A stretch of 64,000 nucleotides of DNA from a virus, in IMG/VR virus record IMGVR_UViG_3300020170_000003, positions 1-64,000 of that record; one strand, given 5' to 3'. Both the position numbers and the translations under genes were made by a program. Shown piece by piece: positions 16,287 through 24,675 of the stretch. Numbering within the stretch: the stretch's first letter is position 1; the number at the start of each line of letters is the position of its first letter. Under the pieces are notes generated by a model. It was not told where the DNA came from. It did not search any database and saw only the letters and a program-made list of their open reading frames with translations.

Positions 16287-17984
16287 ATGACGAAACCTGA
16301 AGACATGACGAAAGAAGAATTGCAACAAAAGATAGCCGATATTGGGCGCTTTTTGACGGGCCCTTACGTATCGCAGCCGGGGTACCTAAAGGGATGGGGC
16401 GTCGAATTAGAAGTGTACTCCGCAGAACTTCTCCGCCGTCTAGCCGAAGGCGAGCGTGGCACGATTGAAGTGCCGCATGAGCGTCTCTGCGGGAAAGAAA
16501 ACCATCCCGATACGCCACACGTTTGCGATGAGCCGCAAGCCTTGACTGAACGAAGCAGGGCCGCTGGGTCAGGCTCTCCGCAAGGGGATTTGCTAGCCGC
16601 GCTAAAGGGCTATGAGCAATGGGAAGTTGATCTACTTAATTCATCTGAGGCGTGGCACAACGGTGGTAGAGACTTACCTGAGATCACGCAAGAGCTATGG
16701 GACAAACTGCTGGCCTTGCAAGCTATACGTAACGCATCTATCGCTAACTACGAATCGGGCGGCTCAGGGGAGCAGGGGCCGCGTCCGAATGCGCTTGAGT
16801 GGCTGAATGACTTCTTGGGTGTGCAGCCGCATGAAACGGTAGGCGCATCTGTCCGCTTCGTTACGACAGAAAACAATGGTGCGTTCCTGCTGGGCAAGGA
16901 TGACAAACGCTGGCGGCTATCTGAAGTCTTGGAAGCATACGCCGCGCAATCCTCTCTGGGGCCGCGTCCGGTCTGCCCGAAGTGCTCCGGAAATGATTTA
17001 ACGATTTGGGTGCGAGGCAGCGACAACGCGGTTATTGTTCAATGCCCCTGCCATAAAACATCTGACGATGGGATATGCAATAGCATTTCCGACTTCGCGC
17101 AATTCTTTGCTCCCTCTCAGGTCGTGAGCGAACTGGAAAAAGCCGTTGCTAAAGCTGCACGCTTGATTCCCAGCGAAGAAGAGCCTGAAGAAAATGCGCC
17201 GTGGATGGTCGAAGCCGAGCCGGAACCAATGGGGCCGTTTTCACTTGTCGAGGCAATCACGGCAATGATGGAACTGTTCGACCGAGAATTCAGTAAGGCC
17301 GATAAACGCGCTGAAGACCCCGGCGTGCTGGTGGATGTGGACGCCGACCCAGAGAAATTGATTGGTGACGTGCTTGATGGAATGTATTACCCGGTCGAAA
17401 GCGACAGAAAGTGGTACGACGAGCACAATGCCGCCGTGTCGAAACTTCTTGTAATTTTGCGCCGCGCCATACCTCAGCCCGTGGTGGATGTGGAGCGAGA
17501 GAAACGGATTCGAGAGATAAGGGAGCGCGAGAGCAAGGCTACCACAGGCCCATGGTGCTGGGATAATCGCGGCGAAAAGTGCAACGACATTCAGATAGGA
17601 GTAGCTCTCGATGCAAATGATACCGCTCTTGAGGGCAGCATAAATAATTTTGAAGTTGATGAAGTTGATTACTGCGAGAGCATTGCCGGAGAAGTTAAAT
17701 CGCCACTCGACGCTGATTTTATTGCCCACGCCAGAGCCGACATCCCATTTCTACTCGAGCAACTGGCCGTACCACAGAAGGGGGCGGAACCGTGCCCAGT
17801 TTGCCATTCGCCCCACCCCTGTCAACACTCGGAGCCAACGGTTCACGCTCTGATTACGTCCGTTCTGGAGTCTCGCGGGGCCGCACCAGTAGCCACGCCG
17901 GAGCCAGGCAGGCCGAGCCGAACAAAGCTACTCATGAAATTTTGGTCGGCAATGCATCTCGCCGGGTTTGCCAAAAACGCATGA
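16287..17984 (+). CDS. Large mosaic protein with C-terminal Ea22-like domain
   Basis: 565 residues. The N-terminus (MTKEELQQKIADIGRF) is helical; residues ~229-260 hold a zinc-ribbon-like pair (PVCPKCSGN, CPCH). Residues ~415-510 match Ead/Ea22-like phage proteins (RERESKATTGPWCWD, DADFIAHARADIPFLLEQL), followed by PCPVCHSPHPC. Ea22-type proteins are early-expressed and of poorly defined function. Codon use looks more GC-rich than neighbours. It follows its own operator promoter, with GGGG 5 nt before the ATG. Confidence 0.65.
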   Translation: MTKPEDMTKEELQQKIADIGRFLTGPYVSQPGYLKGWGVELEVYSAELLRRLAEGERGTIEVPHERLCGKENHPDTPHVCDEPQALTERSRAAGSGSPQGDLLAALKGYEQWEVDLLNSSEAWHNGGRDLPEITQELWDKLLALQAIRNASIANYESGGSGEQGPRPNALEWLNDFLGVQPHETVGASVRFVTTENNGAFLLGKDDKRWRLSEVLEAYAAQSSLGPRPVCPKCSGNDLTIWVRGSDNAVIVQCPCHKTSDDGICNSISDFAQFFAPSQVVSELEKAVAKAARLIPSEEEPEENAPWMVEAEPEPMGPFSLVEAITAMMELFDREFSKADKRAEDPGVLVDVDADPEKLIGDVLDGMYYPVESDRKWYDEHNAAVSKLLVILRRAIPQPVVDVEREKRIREIRERESKATTGPWCWDNRGEKCNDIQIGVALDANDTALEGSINNFEVDEVDYCESIAGEVKSPLDADFIAHARADIPFLLEQLAVPQKGAEPCPVCHSPHPCQHSEPTVHALITSVLESRGAAPVATPEPGRPSRTKLLMKFWSAMHLAGFAKNA

Positions 17985-18038
17985 GGCGAAAAGGATTCAG
18001 CGAGAGCTGAAAATTAGAAGAAGAAAAGAGAAGAAGAA

Positions 18039-18335
18039 ATGTTCACAGTGAAACTTATCAGAGGCAACGTCACGAAATTGGTGGCGGCAACCACAATTGT
18101 TATCTATCCCGCTGGCAAGCCAGAAGAAGCTAATGAGTCTCCTGCACCTCCAGTCGTTATGACGAACAAGATGCGCGAAATATCGGTGGAAACATCTAGC
18201 GGGCAGAAGCAGGCTTTTTACATTGGGGACGACGCCAGCAGAGAGGCCGCGGGGATTCCAGTTCAAGAGCTTTGGGATCACGCTTTCATCGAAAACGCCA
18301 ATGGGGCAACCACGGAGCGTGTCTATGCATACTGA
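18039..18335 (+). CDS. Hypothetical protein (98 aa)
   Basis: MFTVKLIRGNVTKLVAATTI then beta-rich sequence. Purine-rich SD AGAAGAAA. Overlaps the next gene by 11 bases. Not recognised. Confidence 0.5.
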   Translation: MFTVKLIRGNVTKLVAATTIVIYPAGKPEEANESPAPPVVMTNKMREISVETSSGQKQAFYIGDDASREAAGIPVQELWDHAFIENANGATTERVYAY

Positions 18336-18654
18336 ACCGACTCCAGACGAAAGAGATAGAGTCTTCTCCCATTTCAATATTTGCACTTGGGAGTGCTCTT
18401 CCTGTGGCGAGAAGTATCTTTCCAGCATTGCCCCTTCGTTCTGTCCAAAGTGCGGAGTAAGCCATGATGCAGGGCTTGACGGGGCGATTAAAGACGTACA
18501 GCGAGCCGGACAAATCATTGCAGCTGCTAGAGACGGCAACGGGCCTCCCGTTAATCCGCCGTCGATGCTCTGGAGTGCATTGTGTAGCATGTGCGATCAC
18601 TTAGACACTCTTCAGCGAGCTATTGCCGCTGGAGAGTATTCAGAAGCAAGTTAA
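18325..18654 (+). CDS. Zinc-ribbon protein
   Basis: 109 residues from ATG 18325. CTWECSSCGEKYLSS and FCPKCGVSHD form a CxxC...CxxC zinc ribbon at residues ~20-45, then a helical tail with CSMCDHLDT. The frame is open upstream but inside the previous gene. Confidence 0.6.
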   Translation: MHTEPTPDERDRVFSHFNICTWECSSCGEKYLSSIAPSFCPKCGVSHDAGLDGAIKDVQRAGQIIAAARDGNGPPVNPPSMLWSALCSMCDHLDTLQRAIAAGEYSEAS

Positions 18655-18663
18655 CCGTTCCGC

Positions 18664-18686
18664 CCCCGCTGAGTGTGACAGCGGGG
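18664..18686 (+). other. Strong intergenic RNA hairpin without U-tract
   Basis: CCCCGCTG (18664-18671) pairs with CAGCGGGG (18679-18686), loop of 7. No T-run follows, so it is not a classical terminator; mRNA processing or stability is possible. Confidence 0.5.
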
Positions 18687-18714
18687 CATATTTGAAAAGA
18701 GGAGAGGAACAACC

Positions 18715-19545
18715 ATGACTCCCAAGCCCCAGAGCGTTTGTAAGTGCGGACAGCGCAGTAATCAACACTATGAGTTAACAGGCTGGTGTTATGTATGCCC
18801 ATGCGAGAAATTCGAACCCGTGGCCGAACCCGCAGAGCCGAGCGTATCGCCAGTTACTAAACGCATGATGGTCAAACCATATGGTGGCGAAGTACATGAA
18901 GAATGTCCTGATTGTCGTGGTGTGTGTTCAGAATACAAGAGCGCAGAGCCTACAGCAGAGCTTTGCGATAAACCGCAAATACCTGGGCCTGCTGATATTC
19001 CATGTGTTTTAGATAAAGGCCATTACGGATTCTGCCAGCCGGACTATGAACATCGCAGGAAAGTCGCCGCCCCGCAGCCAGTAGCCGGGCCATATGCGAA
19101 CTGGAAGCCGGGAGATGCCGTTCCATCTCCAGCGGGTAAATATGCGCCAGCGCAGCCAGTAGCCGGAGAGGGGCCGCAGCCAGAGGAAGGAATAGATTTC
19201 GCTTGCGGCTGTTTTATTCGCTATTGGGTGCAGGATGGAGTTATCCGCTCGGGCTTGGCGTGCTGCGCTACGCATGAAAAGCCTAATCAGACATTGGCCA
19301 ACCTGCTCAAGCATCGCCAGATTGAATTTACCCACAAGGCTGGCCTTGTAGAGATTGGGAATTGCTCTTGTAAAACTCCGATCATGCGCAAATGGTCTTT
19401 TGGTCAATGGAGCAGCTGGATTCACAACGACCCGCTAAAAGCTAACTATCAAAAACATTCATGTAGCGAAAGAGGCGCGAGTCCACATTCATCTACCGTC
19501 CCAACAGCCAATCCAATTCTAGGGAGCACGCGCTATGCAGAATGA
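18715..19545 (+). CDS. Cys-rich hypothetical protein
   Basis: 276 residues with many Cys clusters: VCKCGQ, CYVCPC, ECPDCRGVC, CGCF, CCATH, CSCK. An internal Pro/Ala linker repeats QPVAG and PSPAGKYAPAQPVAG. SD AGAGGAGAGG precedes ATG 18715. Likely a multi-zinc protein; function unknown. Confidence 0.6.
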   Translation: MTPKPQSVCKCGQRSNQHYELTGWCYVCPCEKFEPVAEPAEPSVSPVTKRMMVKPYGGEVHEECPDCRGVCSEYKSAEPTAELCDKPQIPGPADIPCVLDKGHYGFCQPDYEHRRKVAAPQPVAGPYANWKPGDAVPSPAGKYAPAQPVAGEGPQPEEGIDFACGCFIRYWVQDGVIRSGLACCATHEKPNQTLANLLKHRQIEFTHKAGLVEIGNCSCKTPIMRKWSFGQWSSWIHNDPLKANYQKHSCSERGASPHSSTVPTANPILGSTRYAE

Positions 19546-20083
19546 AATTAAAGCCGAGGGAACGCCGAAGCTGGAAGAGGCGGCTAGACAATGCGCCGTA
19601 TTAGTCGTCACCAAACCGCCGCTATCGAATGACTTGATCGTAAAGTTGTACGAGCAAAATGTGGCGAACATGACCGCAAGATTCTCCGACATTCTCCGCC
19701 CCTTCTTCCCCCCAGCCAGCACGCCGCGACCGTGTGTGATCCGTGGATGTAGAAATCTAGCGATGATGGAAGGTTTCGCATGTCCAAGCCATACCGAACT
19801 GGACGCGGCTTGGAACGAAATTCATTGCTGCGATGATGTGAGATTAGATCAAGGCTTGGCTGTAGCTATTGGCGATTTACAGAAGGCTCGTGCCATCGCG
19901 GAACAGACCAAGGCTGGATTTTTAGCGGCTGCGCTCAAGCGGCTGTACGAAGAAACTGCCGAGTATATTCGCATCAACAATCTTGGCGACGTTCATCACA
20001 ATCAGGCAATGAAAGATGCGCGTGACATTCTGGCTACCTCAGCCAGCACAGGAGAGGCGAACGGGTGGGAGCGTGGAACTTAA
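19535..20083 (+). CDS. Hypothetical protein (182 aa)
   Basis: Helical protein with a Cys cluster (PCVIRGCRNLAMMEGFACP, then SHTELDAAW) at residues ~66-86, and a C-terminal helical region (KARAIAEQTKAGFLAAAL). Overlaps the preceding gene by 11 bases. Confidence 0.55.
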   Translation: MQNEIKAEGTPKLEEAARQCAVLVVTKPPLSNDLIVKLYEQNVANMTARFSDILRPFFPPASTPRPCVIRGCRNLAMMEGFACPSHTELDAAWNEIHCCDDVRLDQGLAVAIGDLQKARAIAEQTKAGFLAAALKRLYEETAEYIRINNLGDVHHNQAMKDARDILATSASTGEANGWERGT

Positions 20084-20102
20084 CGAAAAGGAGATCACCA
20101 CA

Positions 20103-20372
20103 ATGAGTGAACACCAAACTACAGAATGTGGGCAGTCCGAACGAGACAAGAGACTGCTCGAAGGGCTTGAAAATCCAACAATCATCTACTACGGCCCTCA
20201 TCCATGTGACCTATGCGACGATGGCTTTATCGTTCGCGGATCAGTGGAGCAGGGATTCGGCGATATTCGGTTTGATTATCCCAACAAAAATGATTCCGTA
20301 ATTTACCCCAACCGTAACTGGAAATGGCACCAATGTACGTTATTATCCGCAAGCGAGGTTATAGGTGACTAA
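20103..20372 (+). CDS. Hypothetical protein with CxxC (89 aa)
   Basis: SD AAAAGGAG lies 8 nt before ATG 20103. Product contains HPCDLCDDGFIVRG and ends ASEVIGD. Overlaps the next gene by 8 bases. Confidence 0.55.
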   Translation: MSEHQTTECGQSERDKRLLEGLENPTIIYYGPHPCDLCDDGFIVRGSVEQGFGDIRFDYPNKNDSVIYPNRNWKWHQCTLLSASEVIGD

Positions 20373-20793
20373 TCGTAGAGTTGCCGTTTCTGTTACGGAT
20401 GCTCATATCGAGAGTGGTATTCGCGGCCATGCCGCCCGAGGTGCCTTAGCGCTGGCCTTACGAGATGCGGGGTTCCGTGCTCCATTGGTGTTTCCAGCGT
20501 CCATTGAAGCGACAGTAATCGTGTTGGACGGGCAGCAAGTTGATGTTTCCAAGCTACCCCGTAAGGTAATTGATTTTGACTGTGACTTCGAAGAAGGAAA
20601 GCCAGTTAAGCCCTTTACGTTCGTATTGCGTATTGCAGCGGTCAGGCAAACAGCAGTTCGGCTAAAAGTGCAGAAGATAAAGCTAATTAACACGCCGAAG
20701 GCCAGAGAGCGAGTGCGCGATTGGTTACTTAAGCAATGCGACACCGCCCGTAATACTAGAAATGATTTGCTACAAAACTGGTATTTCGATTGA
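20365..20793 (+). CDS. Conserved phage-type hypothetical protein (142 aa)
   Basis: GTG 20365 start inside the preceding gene's end. N-terminal VAVSVTDAHIESGIRGHAAR and ALALALRDAGF are distinctive but of no function I can name. C-terminus is basic (KARERVRDWLLKQ). Confidence 0.5.
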   Translation: MTNRRVAVSVTDAHIESGIRGHAARGALALALRDAGFRAPLVFPASIEATVIVLDGQQVDVSKLPRKVIDFDCDFEEGKPVKPFTFVLRIAAVRQTAVRLKVQKIKLINTPKARERVRDWLLKQCDTARNTRNDLLQNWYFD

Positions 20794-20865
20794 TGGTGGT
20801 TGTTGGCCCTTATGGATGTTCCGCAAATACACGCACCTGATTTTTGGTTGCTTAGGAAGGGAAAA

Positions 20866-21291
20866 ATGAGAGGCTACATGGGAGTAAGAGGACAGTTTGA
20901 CGCTGGAGATGAAGATCTAGATATACAGACTGAGGAATGTGGTCAATTCACGGGCAAATCGCTCGACGGTGCAGAATCGCATTGCAGGAAACCCAAAGGC
21001 CATGGAGGAAGCTGTAATCCGTTGCATGGCATGACATTCCTGGCCCCCACCAGCGTATTCCCAAGCGGAGCCGCCAAAAGAGGAGAGCAAATGACGTGTC
21101 GTAAATGTGGTTCGGCTGACATCCATACCAGTTTCCACGAAGATGAGTATGCCTGCCGCAACATCCTGCACTCTCAATATCGCTTTAATGGCGAACATCT
21201 TCACAGGTACTGTCGAGGTTGCCAGTATCAATGGTTTACTTCATGCGAGGATGCGGCCCAAGCGGAGCCGAAGGGAGAAAACGCGAAGTGA
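20866..21291 (+). CDS. Zinc-ribbon-containing hypothetical protein
   Basis: 141 residues from ATG 20866, preceded by SD AGGAAGGG; the frame is open back to a TTG at 20800. Contains ECGQFTGKS, a Cys/His-rich middle (HCRKPKGHGGSC) and a C-terminal ribbon (CRKCGSADIH ... CRGCQYQW). Confidence 0.55.
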   Translation: MRGYMGVRGQFDAGDEDLDIQTEECGQFTGKSLDGAESHCRKPKGHGGSCNPLHGMTFLAPTSVFPSGAAKRGEQMTCRKCGSADIHTSFHEDEYACRNILHSQYRFNGEHLHRYCRGCQYQWFTSCEDAAQAEPKGENAK

Positions 21292-21848
21292 CGATGGAAG
21301 ATCGTGGAATGCCATCAAGTGTAGATGTGGAGAGAGCGATACTTGGGGCTGTCCTTTTAGATAATTCCTGCTTCTGGCAGACGGAACGGTTATCGGCGTC
21401 TGATTTTTCCGTAGAAAGGCACCGAATAATATATGGCTCAATCTGCTCTTTATGGGGCGATGGAAAGCCGATTGACTTTGTAACTATTACGGAAGTCCTG
21501 ACGCAAGACGACAAGCTAGAAAAAGCTGGCGGGGTTATTTATGTAACGTCTCTTACAGACGGACTCCCGCGAGTTAAGAATATCGAACAGTACGTCAAGA
21601 TCGTGATGGAAAAGTCCCGGCGGAGGCAATTTATTACACTGACCGCCGCTGCACTGGAAGAAGCCTACGGCAACTCAGGCCCGATAGAAGAGTTGATTAC
21701 CAGGACGGAGCGAAATCTTTTAGACGTAGAAACGAATAAAAACTCAGAGCCGAAGCATATCAGCGACATTATTCCCGAAGCTGACGCGCAGATAAAAGCC
21801 GACGAAAAGCAGCTGGCGAGGAGAAACATGGAAATCCCTCAAGAATGA
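21288..21848 (+). CDS. Free-standing DnaB N-terminal domain protein
   Basis: About 186 residues from GTG 21288 (ATG 21294 possible). Residues ~11-120 are a DnaB-N domain (SSVDVERAILGAVLLDNSCF, KPIDFVTITEVL, VTSLTDGLPRVKNIEQYV). There is no RecA-fold ATPase domain. It parallels the N-terminus of the helicase at 29369 (same SLTDGLPRV.NIEQYV). It could modulate helicase assembly or loading (inference). Confidence 0.75.
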   Translation: MTMEDRGMPSSVDVERAILGAVLLDNSCFWQTERLSASDFSVERHRIIYGSICSLWGDGKPIDFVTITEVLTQDDKLEKAGGVIYVTSLTDGLPRVKNIEQYVKIVMEKSRRRQFITLTAAALEEAYGNSGPIEELITRTERNLLDVETNKNSEPKHISDIIPEADAQIKADEKQLARRNMEIPQE

Positions 21849-21884
21849 AACTTTTGATATCGCAAAAAGGATGGGTCTAATCTA

Positions 21885-22856
21885 ATGACAGAACCACTAA
21901 AACAGGATGCAATAGCTCACTACTTAGATGAGGATGTACTTCTGAGTCTAGCAGATGCGCCAGAGAACGCTATTCAACAAGCCTCACAAGCCGCTTCTGC
22001 CATCATGGGCGTGATTGAGGGTAAACCCAAGGTAGTCACTTTTAATTCGGAAATTTACTTCGAGAACGAAGATTGGGTTTTCATAGGTAAATTCTACGGA
22101 GTAACGGTTCGCATTGTGGCTGATAGGTATGTCGAGTTCGGAACGGCCAAAGGATTTGAAGCGGAAGCCGAAGCGGTGCTTTCCTCTACCGGGCAAGTGG
22201 TAGGGCGCGCCTTTATGATGTGCCTTGATGACGAAGAAAATTGGGGTGCAGTTCCCAAATACGAATGGCAGGATGTGCTTGACGATAAAGGTAATAAAAT
22301 TTGGGAAGAAAAGATTATTAAAGGGAAAAAGAAAAATCTTCCCAAGAGTGTCAAAGTGAAAGTGGGAGAGGTCAAAAAGCCGCTATTTCAGTTGCGCTCA
22401 ATGGCCCAAACAAGATCGTCAAGCAAGGTTCTTAGCATGGTTTTCAAATTCATTCCTGTACTGGCCAGTAGGGGGGGTAGGAAAGTTTCTTCTACTCCGG
22501 CAGATGAGGCAAGCGAAGGCTTCACTAATTCAAATGAAACAGAGCAATCCAATCAGCCCACTCGCGCCAAGCGTAAGGAAACTCCAGTTGAAGAAAAACC
22601 CTATGATCCTGATTGCATTACGCGAGACGACCAAACATTTTTGTACACTGTATCAACAAAATGCAAATTGTCTCACGATGAAGTGAAGGCCAAACTTCAA
22701 GCGGAATTTAAGGGAAAGGATGGCAAACCACTTAAATCGAGTAGTGATATGTTGAAAAAAGATTTACAAGTATACCTTGATTCGGTAGATCAGAAATTCC
22801 AATTTCACCCCCCCGCGCCAACCGAAGGACAAGAAGAGCCAGGAGCGAACGGATGA
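21885..22856 (+). CDS. Conserved phage protein of recombination-type neighbourhood
   Basis: 323 residues. Blocks DWVFIGKFYGVTVRIVADRY, GFEAEAEAVL, ENWGAVPKYEW and LFQLRSMAQTRSSSKVLSMV resemble a phage family often near annealing/recombination genes; catalytic role unknown. C-terminal 120 residues are a charged linker plus a small helical domain (CKLSHDEVKAKLQAEFKGK). SD AAAAAGGA is distant. Confidence 0.55.
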   Translation: MTEPLKQDAIAHYLDEDVLLSLADAPENAIQQASQAASAIMGVIEGKPKVVTFNSEIYFENEDWVFIGKFYGVTVRIVADRYVEFGTAKGFEAEAEAVLSSTGQVVGRAFMMCLDDEENWGAVPKYEWQDVLDDKGNKIWEEKIIKGKKKNLPKSVKVKVGEVKKPLFQLRSMAQTRSSSKVLSMVFKFIPVLASRGGRKVSSTPADEASEGFTNSNETEQSNQPTRAKRKETPVEEKPYDPDCITRDDQTFLYTVSTKCKLSHDEVKAKLQAEFKGKDGKPLKSSSDMLKKDLQVYLDSVDQKFQFHPPAPTEGQEEPGANG

Positions 22857-23056
22857 GCCTAGACTCAGAAGAGTGTTTATCGAGAGAAGAAAAAATATTA
22901 TCGGCAAAGTTTGTCCAGATTCAATTAATGCCAGCCGAAGTTGCAACTCATCCTATGGCATTGATGGCTCTTGATGAAAATGGGCATGTTTGGGATTACA
23001 ACTTTGAGCACAAGTTATGGCATCCGCTTGGCACAAATAGAGCATTGCCAGAGTAA
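22853..23056 (+). CDS. Hypothetical protein (67 aa)
   Basis: ATGA overlap with the previous gene. Product has FVQIQLMPAEVATHPMALMA and DENGHVWDYNFEHKLWHPL, a small beta fold. TAA is 1 nt from palindrome copy 8. Confidence 0.55.
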   Translation: MSLDSEECLSREEKILSAKFVQIQLMPAEVATHPMALMALDENGHVWDYNFEHKLWHPLGTNRALPE

Positions 23057-23057
23057 A

Positions 23058-23074
23058 AGTATCGCGGTAAGACA
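23058..23074. repeat. 17-bp dispersed palindrome, copy 8 (degenerate)
   Basis: AGTATCGCGGTAAGACA; 1 nt after a TAA. Confidence 0.75.
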
Positions 23075-23087
23075 AACCGAGGTAGCC

Positions 23088-23219
23088 ATGCCGTTTTATA
23101 TTAAGCCTGAGAGATTCTGCGAAGACTGCGGGTATCCAATAGATCAATGCGAATGCCTATATCCAGACGAGGAAGAAGTTGAATCGGATGAAGAAGTGAG
23201 AGACGAGGATTACCTGTAA
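23088..23219 (+). CDS. Acidic Cys-containing small protein (43 aa)
   Basis: ATG 23088 after CGAGG. FCEDCGYPIDQCEC gives a CxxC-x6-CxC cluster, then a very acidic tail (DEEEVESDEEVRDED). TAATG overlap with the next gene. Confidence 0.55.
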   Translation: MPFYIKPERFCEDCGYPIDQCECLYPDEEEVESDEEVRDEDYL

Positions 23220-23509
23220 TGTCAATTCGTAAGATTGAAGTTGATTTCGCTTTGCCAGTCGAACTGACCGATGACGAGATGCGCGGTTTGTGTGACATAG
23301 TGCAGCAGGTGGCCAAACGCCATCAACCTGAAGGAATGGTTCACTGGCAGTTTGGCTGTGGTTCAAAACCGGTATTCTCTCAGGCAGACTCTTTATTTCT
23401 CGGTAAACCAATTGATGATTCCGCTCCAGAAAGCGGCGAACCAACTTATAACGATGAAGTGTTTTACATCGAAACAGCTGCCCGTGAATCGTATCCAGGT
23501 GATAAATGA
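23219..23509 (+). CDS. Conserved phage hypothetical protein (96 aa)
   Basis: MSIRKIEVDFALPVELTDDE, MVHWQFGCGSKPVF and NDEVFYIETAARE follow a pattern seen in many phage early-region proteins of unknown function. Coupled at both ends by overlaps. Confidence 0.6.
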   Translation: MSIRKIEVDFALPVELTDDEMRGLCDIVQQVAKRHQPEGMVHWQFGCGSKPVFSQADSLFLGKPIDDSAPESGEPTYNDEVFYIETAARESYPGDK

Positions 23510-24213
23510 CTCACTCTCTCCAATTCCACGAAGCCGATTCCACTGGAAAGCCTATACATGAATACAGTGTAGGAGGAATGCGAGTTCCGTATGTGACCTA
23601 TGTGTTGGATAAGCGCGGGTTCTGTAATTATGCGGACTGCCCAGAAGATTACATGGAAGCCGCAAGAGAACGCGGCAACATAGGCCATGAAGTAACGCGC
23701 TGGTTCGATGAGAAGTATCCAGACTTAACATCAGCAATAAACCTGCTAGGTAATTCCCCTATTGAAGTTGTGATCGATTATCTGGCAGAACAGTTTGTTA
23801 AGGTGTGGCTAGATGAGTCTTTACATCCTTGGTCTATGACTATACTAAAGGCGTGGATATTATTTCGTTTTGATTTTGAATTCACGCCTTTATTAATCGA
23901 AAAGCCGATGGCCTGGAAATTAAACGGGATGATGGTATGTGGAACACTGGATAGATTCGGAACATCCAAGCTCGGTAATATGGTTATTGACCTGAAATTT
24001 ACATCCAAGATAGAACGGTCAGTAAAGTATCAATTGGCCGGATACGCTTCCAATCCCGAGCTACATGCAAACGGAAAGCGACCACTGCGTTATGCTGCCC
24101 ATTTCAAGAATGAAAAGTGCATCCCAGTTCCATTCACGCGCACGAAGGATGAGAGTATATTCTCTGCCGCGTTAGCAATCACTCATGATTTGTGGAATGG
24201 TGGCGGTAAATAA
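23506..24213 (+). CDS. PD-(D/E)XK superfamily nuclease
   Basis: 235 residues. RecB/Cas4-like core: ARERGNIGHEVTRWF (helical motif), MMVCGTLDRFG (motif Asp), MVIDLKFTSKI (D-x-K) and YQLAGYA. Likely a DNA exonuclease in recombination. Its neighbours 21288-22856 are replication/recombination-like. The TAA is adjacent to palindrome copy 9. Confidence 0.75.
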   Translation: MTHSLQFHEADSTGKPIHEYSVGGMRVPYVTYVLDKRGFCNYADCPEDYMEAARERGNIGHEVTRWFDEKYPDLTSAINLLGNSPIEVVIDYLAEQFVKVWLDESLHPWSMTILKAWILFRFDFEFTPLLIEKPMAWKLNGMMVCGTLDRFGTSKLGNMVIDLKFTSKIERSVKYQLAGYASNPELHANGKRPLRYAAHFKNEKCIPVPFTRTKDESIFSAALAITHDLWNGGGK

Positions 24214-24230
24214 AGTCTTTCGGTAAGACT
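24214..24230. repeat. 17-bp dispersed palindrome, copy 9
   Basis: AGTCTTTCGGTAAGACT; directly after the nuclease TAA. Confidence 0.85.
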
Positions 24231-24255
24231 TCCGCCATATTGGGGCATCGCCTAG

Positions 24256-24283
24256 AATGCCTCACAATGGGCCACAATTGCCC
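24256..24283 (+). repeat. 10-bp-phased AATGCCC array, copy 3
   Basis: Units AATGCCTCAC / AATGGGCCAC / AATTGCCC at 10-bp steps, 79 bp upstream of the -35 box at 24363. Closely matches the minus-strand array at 5507-5535. Confidence 0.65.
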
Positions 24284-24362
24284 GTAGAGCCATCCGTAGG
24301 GGTCGGGGGTGGGGTTCCCAATACCCGCTAAATTTAGCATTTTCCAGAGGCTGAAATAACTC

Positions 24363-24391
24363 TTGACAAGGTTATCATAATAATCTAAAGT
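24363..24391 (+). promoter_or_regulatory. Strong promoter with 14-bp operator
   Basis: TTGACA (24363-24368), 17-nt spacer, TAAAGT (24386-24391), with GTTATCATAATAAT at 24371-24384. Preceded by AAATAACTC. Drives the 24431 gene. Confidence 0.75.
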
Positions 24392-24430
24392 GTATTCACC
24401 GTTAATCAAACGGACAGGGAGAAATTAGCA

Positions 24431-24586
24431 ATGATTCACGTACAAAAAGACCCCCATAGTCATCCCGATAATATTAGTTATCAGGTTATGGATGGGAGCA
24501 AGGTTATTTGCGACAACCTAACAAAAACAGAAGCTAGTGAAATGAGCGCTAGGCTTGAATACAGCGGCGATACCGAAGGTTACTAA
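24431..24586 (+). CDS. Small protein (51 aa)
   Basis: SD AGGGAGAAA before ATG 24431. Product MIHVQKDPHSHPDNISYQVM, continuing DGSKVICDNLTKTEASEM, resembles short phage proteins that encode one beta hairpin and a helix. First gene behind a strong promoter. Confidence 0.55.
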   Translation: MIHVQKDPHSHPDNISYQVMDGSKVICDNLTKTEASEMSARLEYSGDTEGY

Positions 24587-24595
24587 AGACTAAAA

Positions 24596-24612
24596 AGTCT
24601 TACCGCAAGACT
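24596..24612. repeat. 17-bp dispersed palindrome, copy 10
   Basis: AGTCTTACCGCAAGACT; 9 nt after the TAA of the 51-aa gene. Confidence 0.9.
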
Positions 24613-24675
24613 TTTAACATCAGGCAAACCAGAAGTAGCGGGCTAAGACAGCGCGCAAGAAAGGGAGGAAATGAG

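Noticed and set aside
17241-17729. 162-aa minus-strand frame within the Ea22-like gene
   Set aside because: Antisense shadow of a GC-richer gene without promoter or SD.
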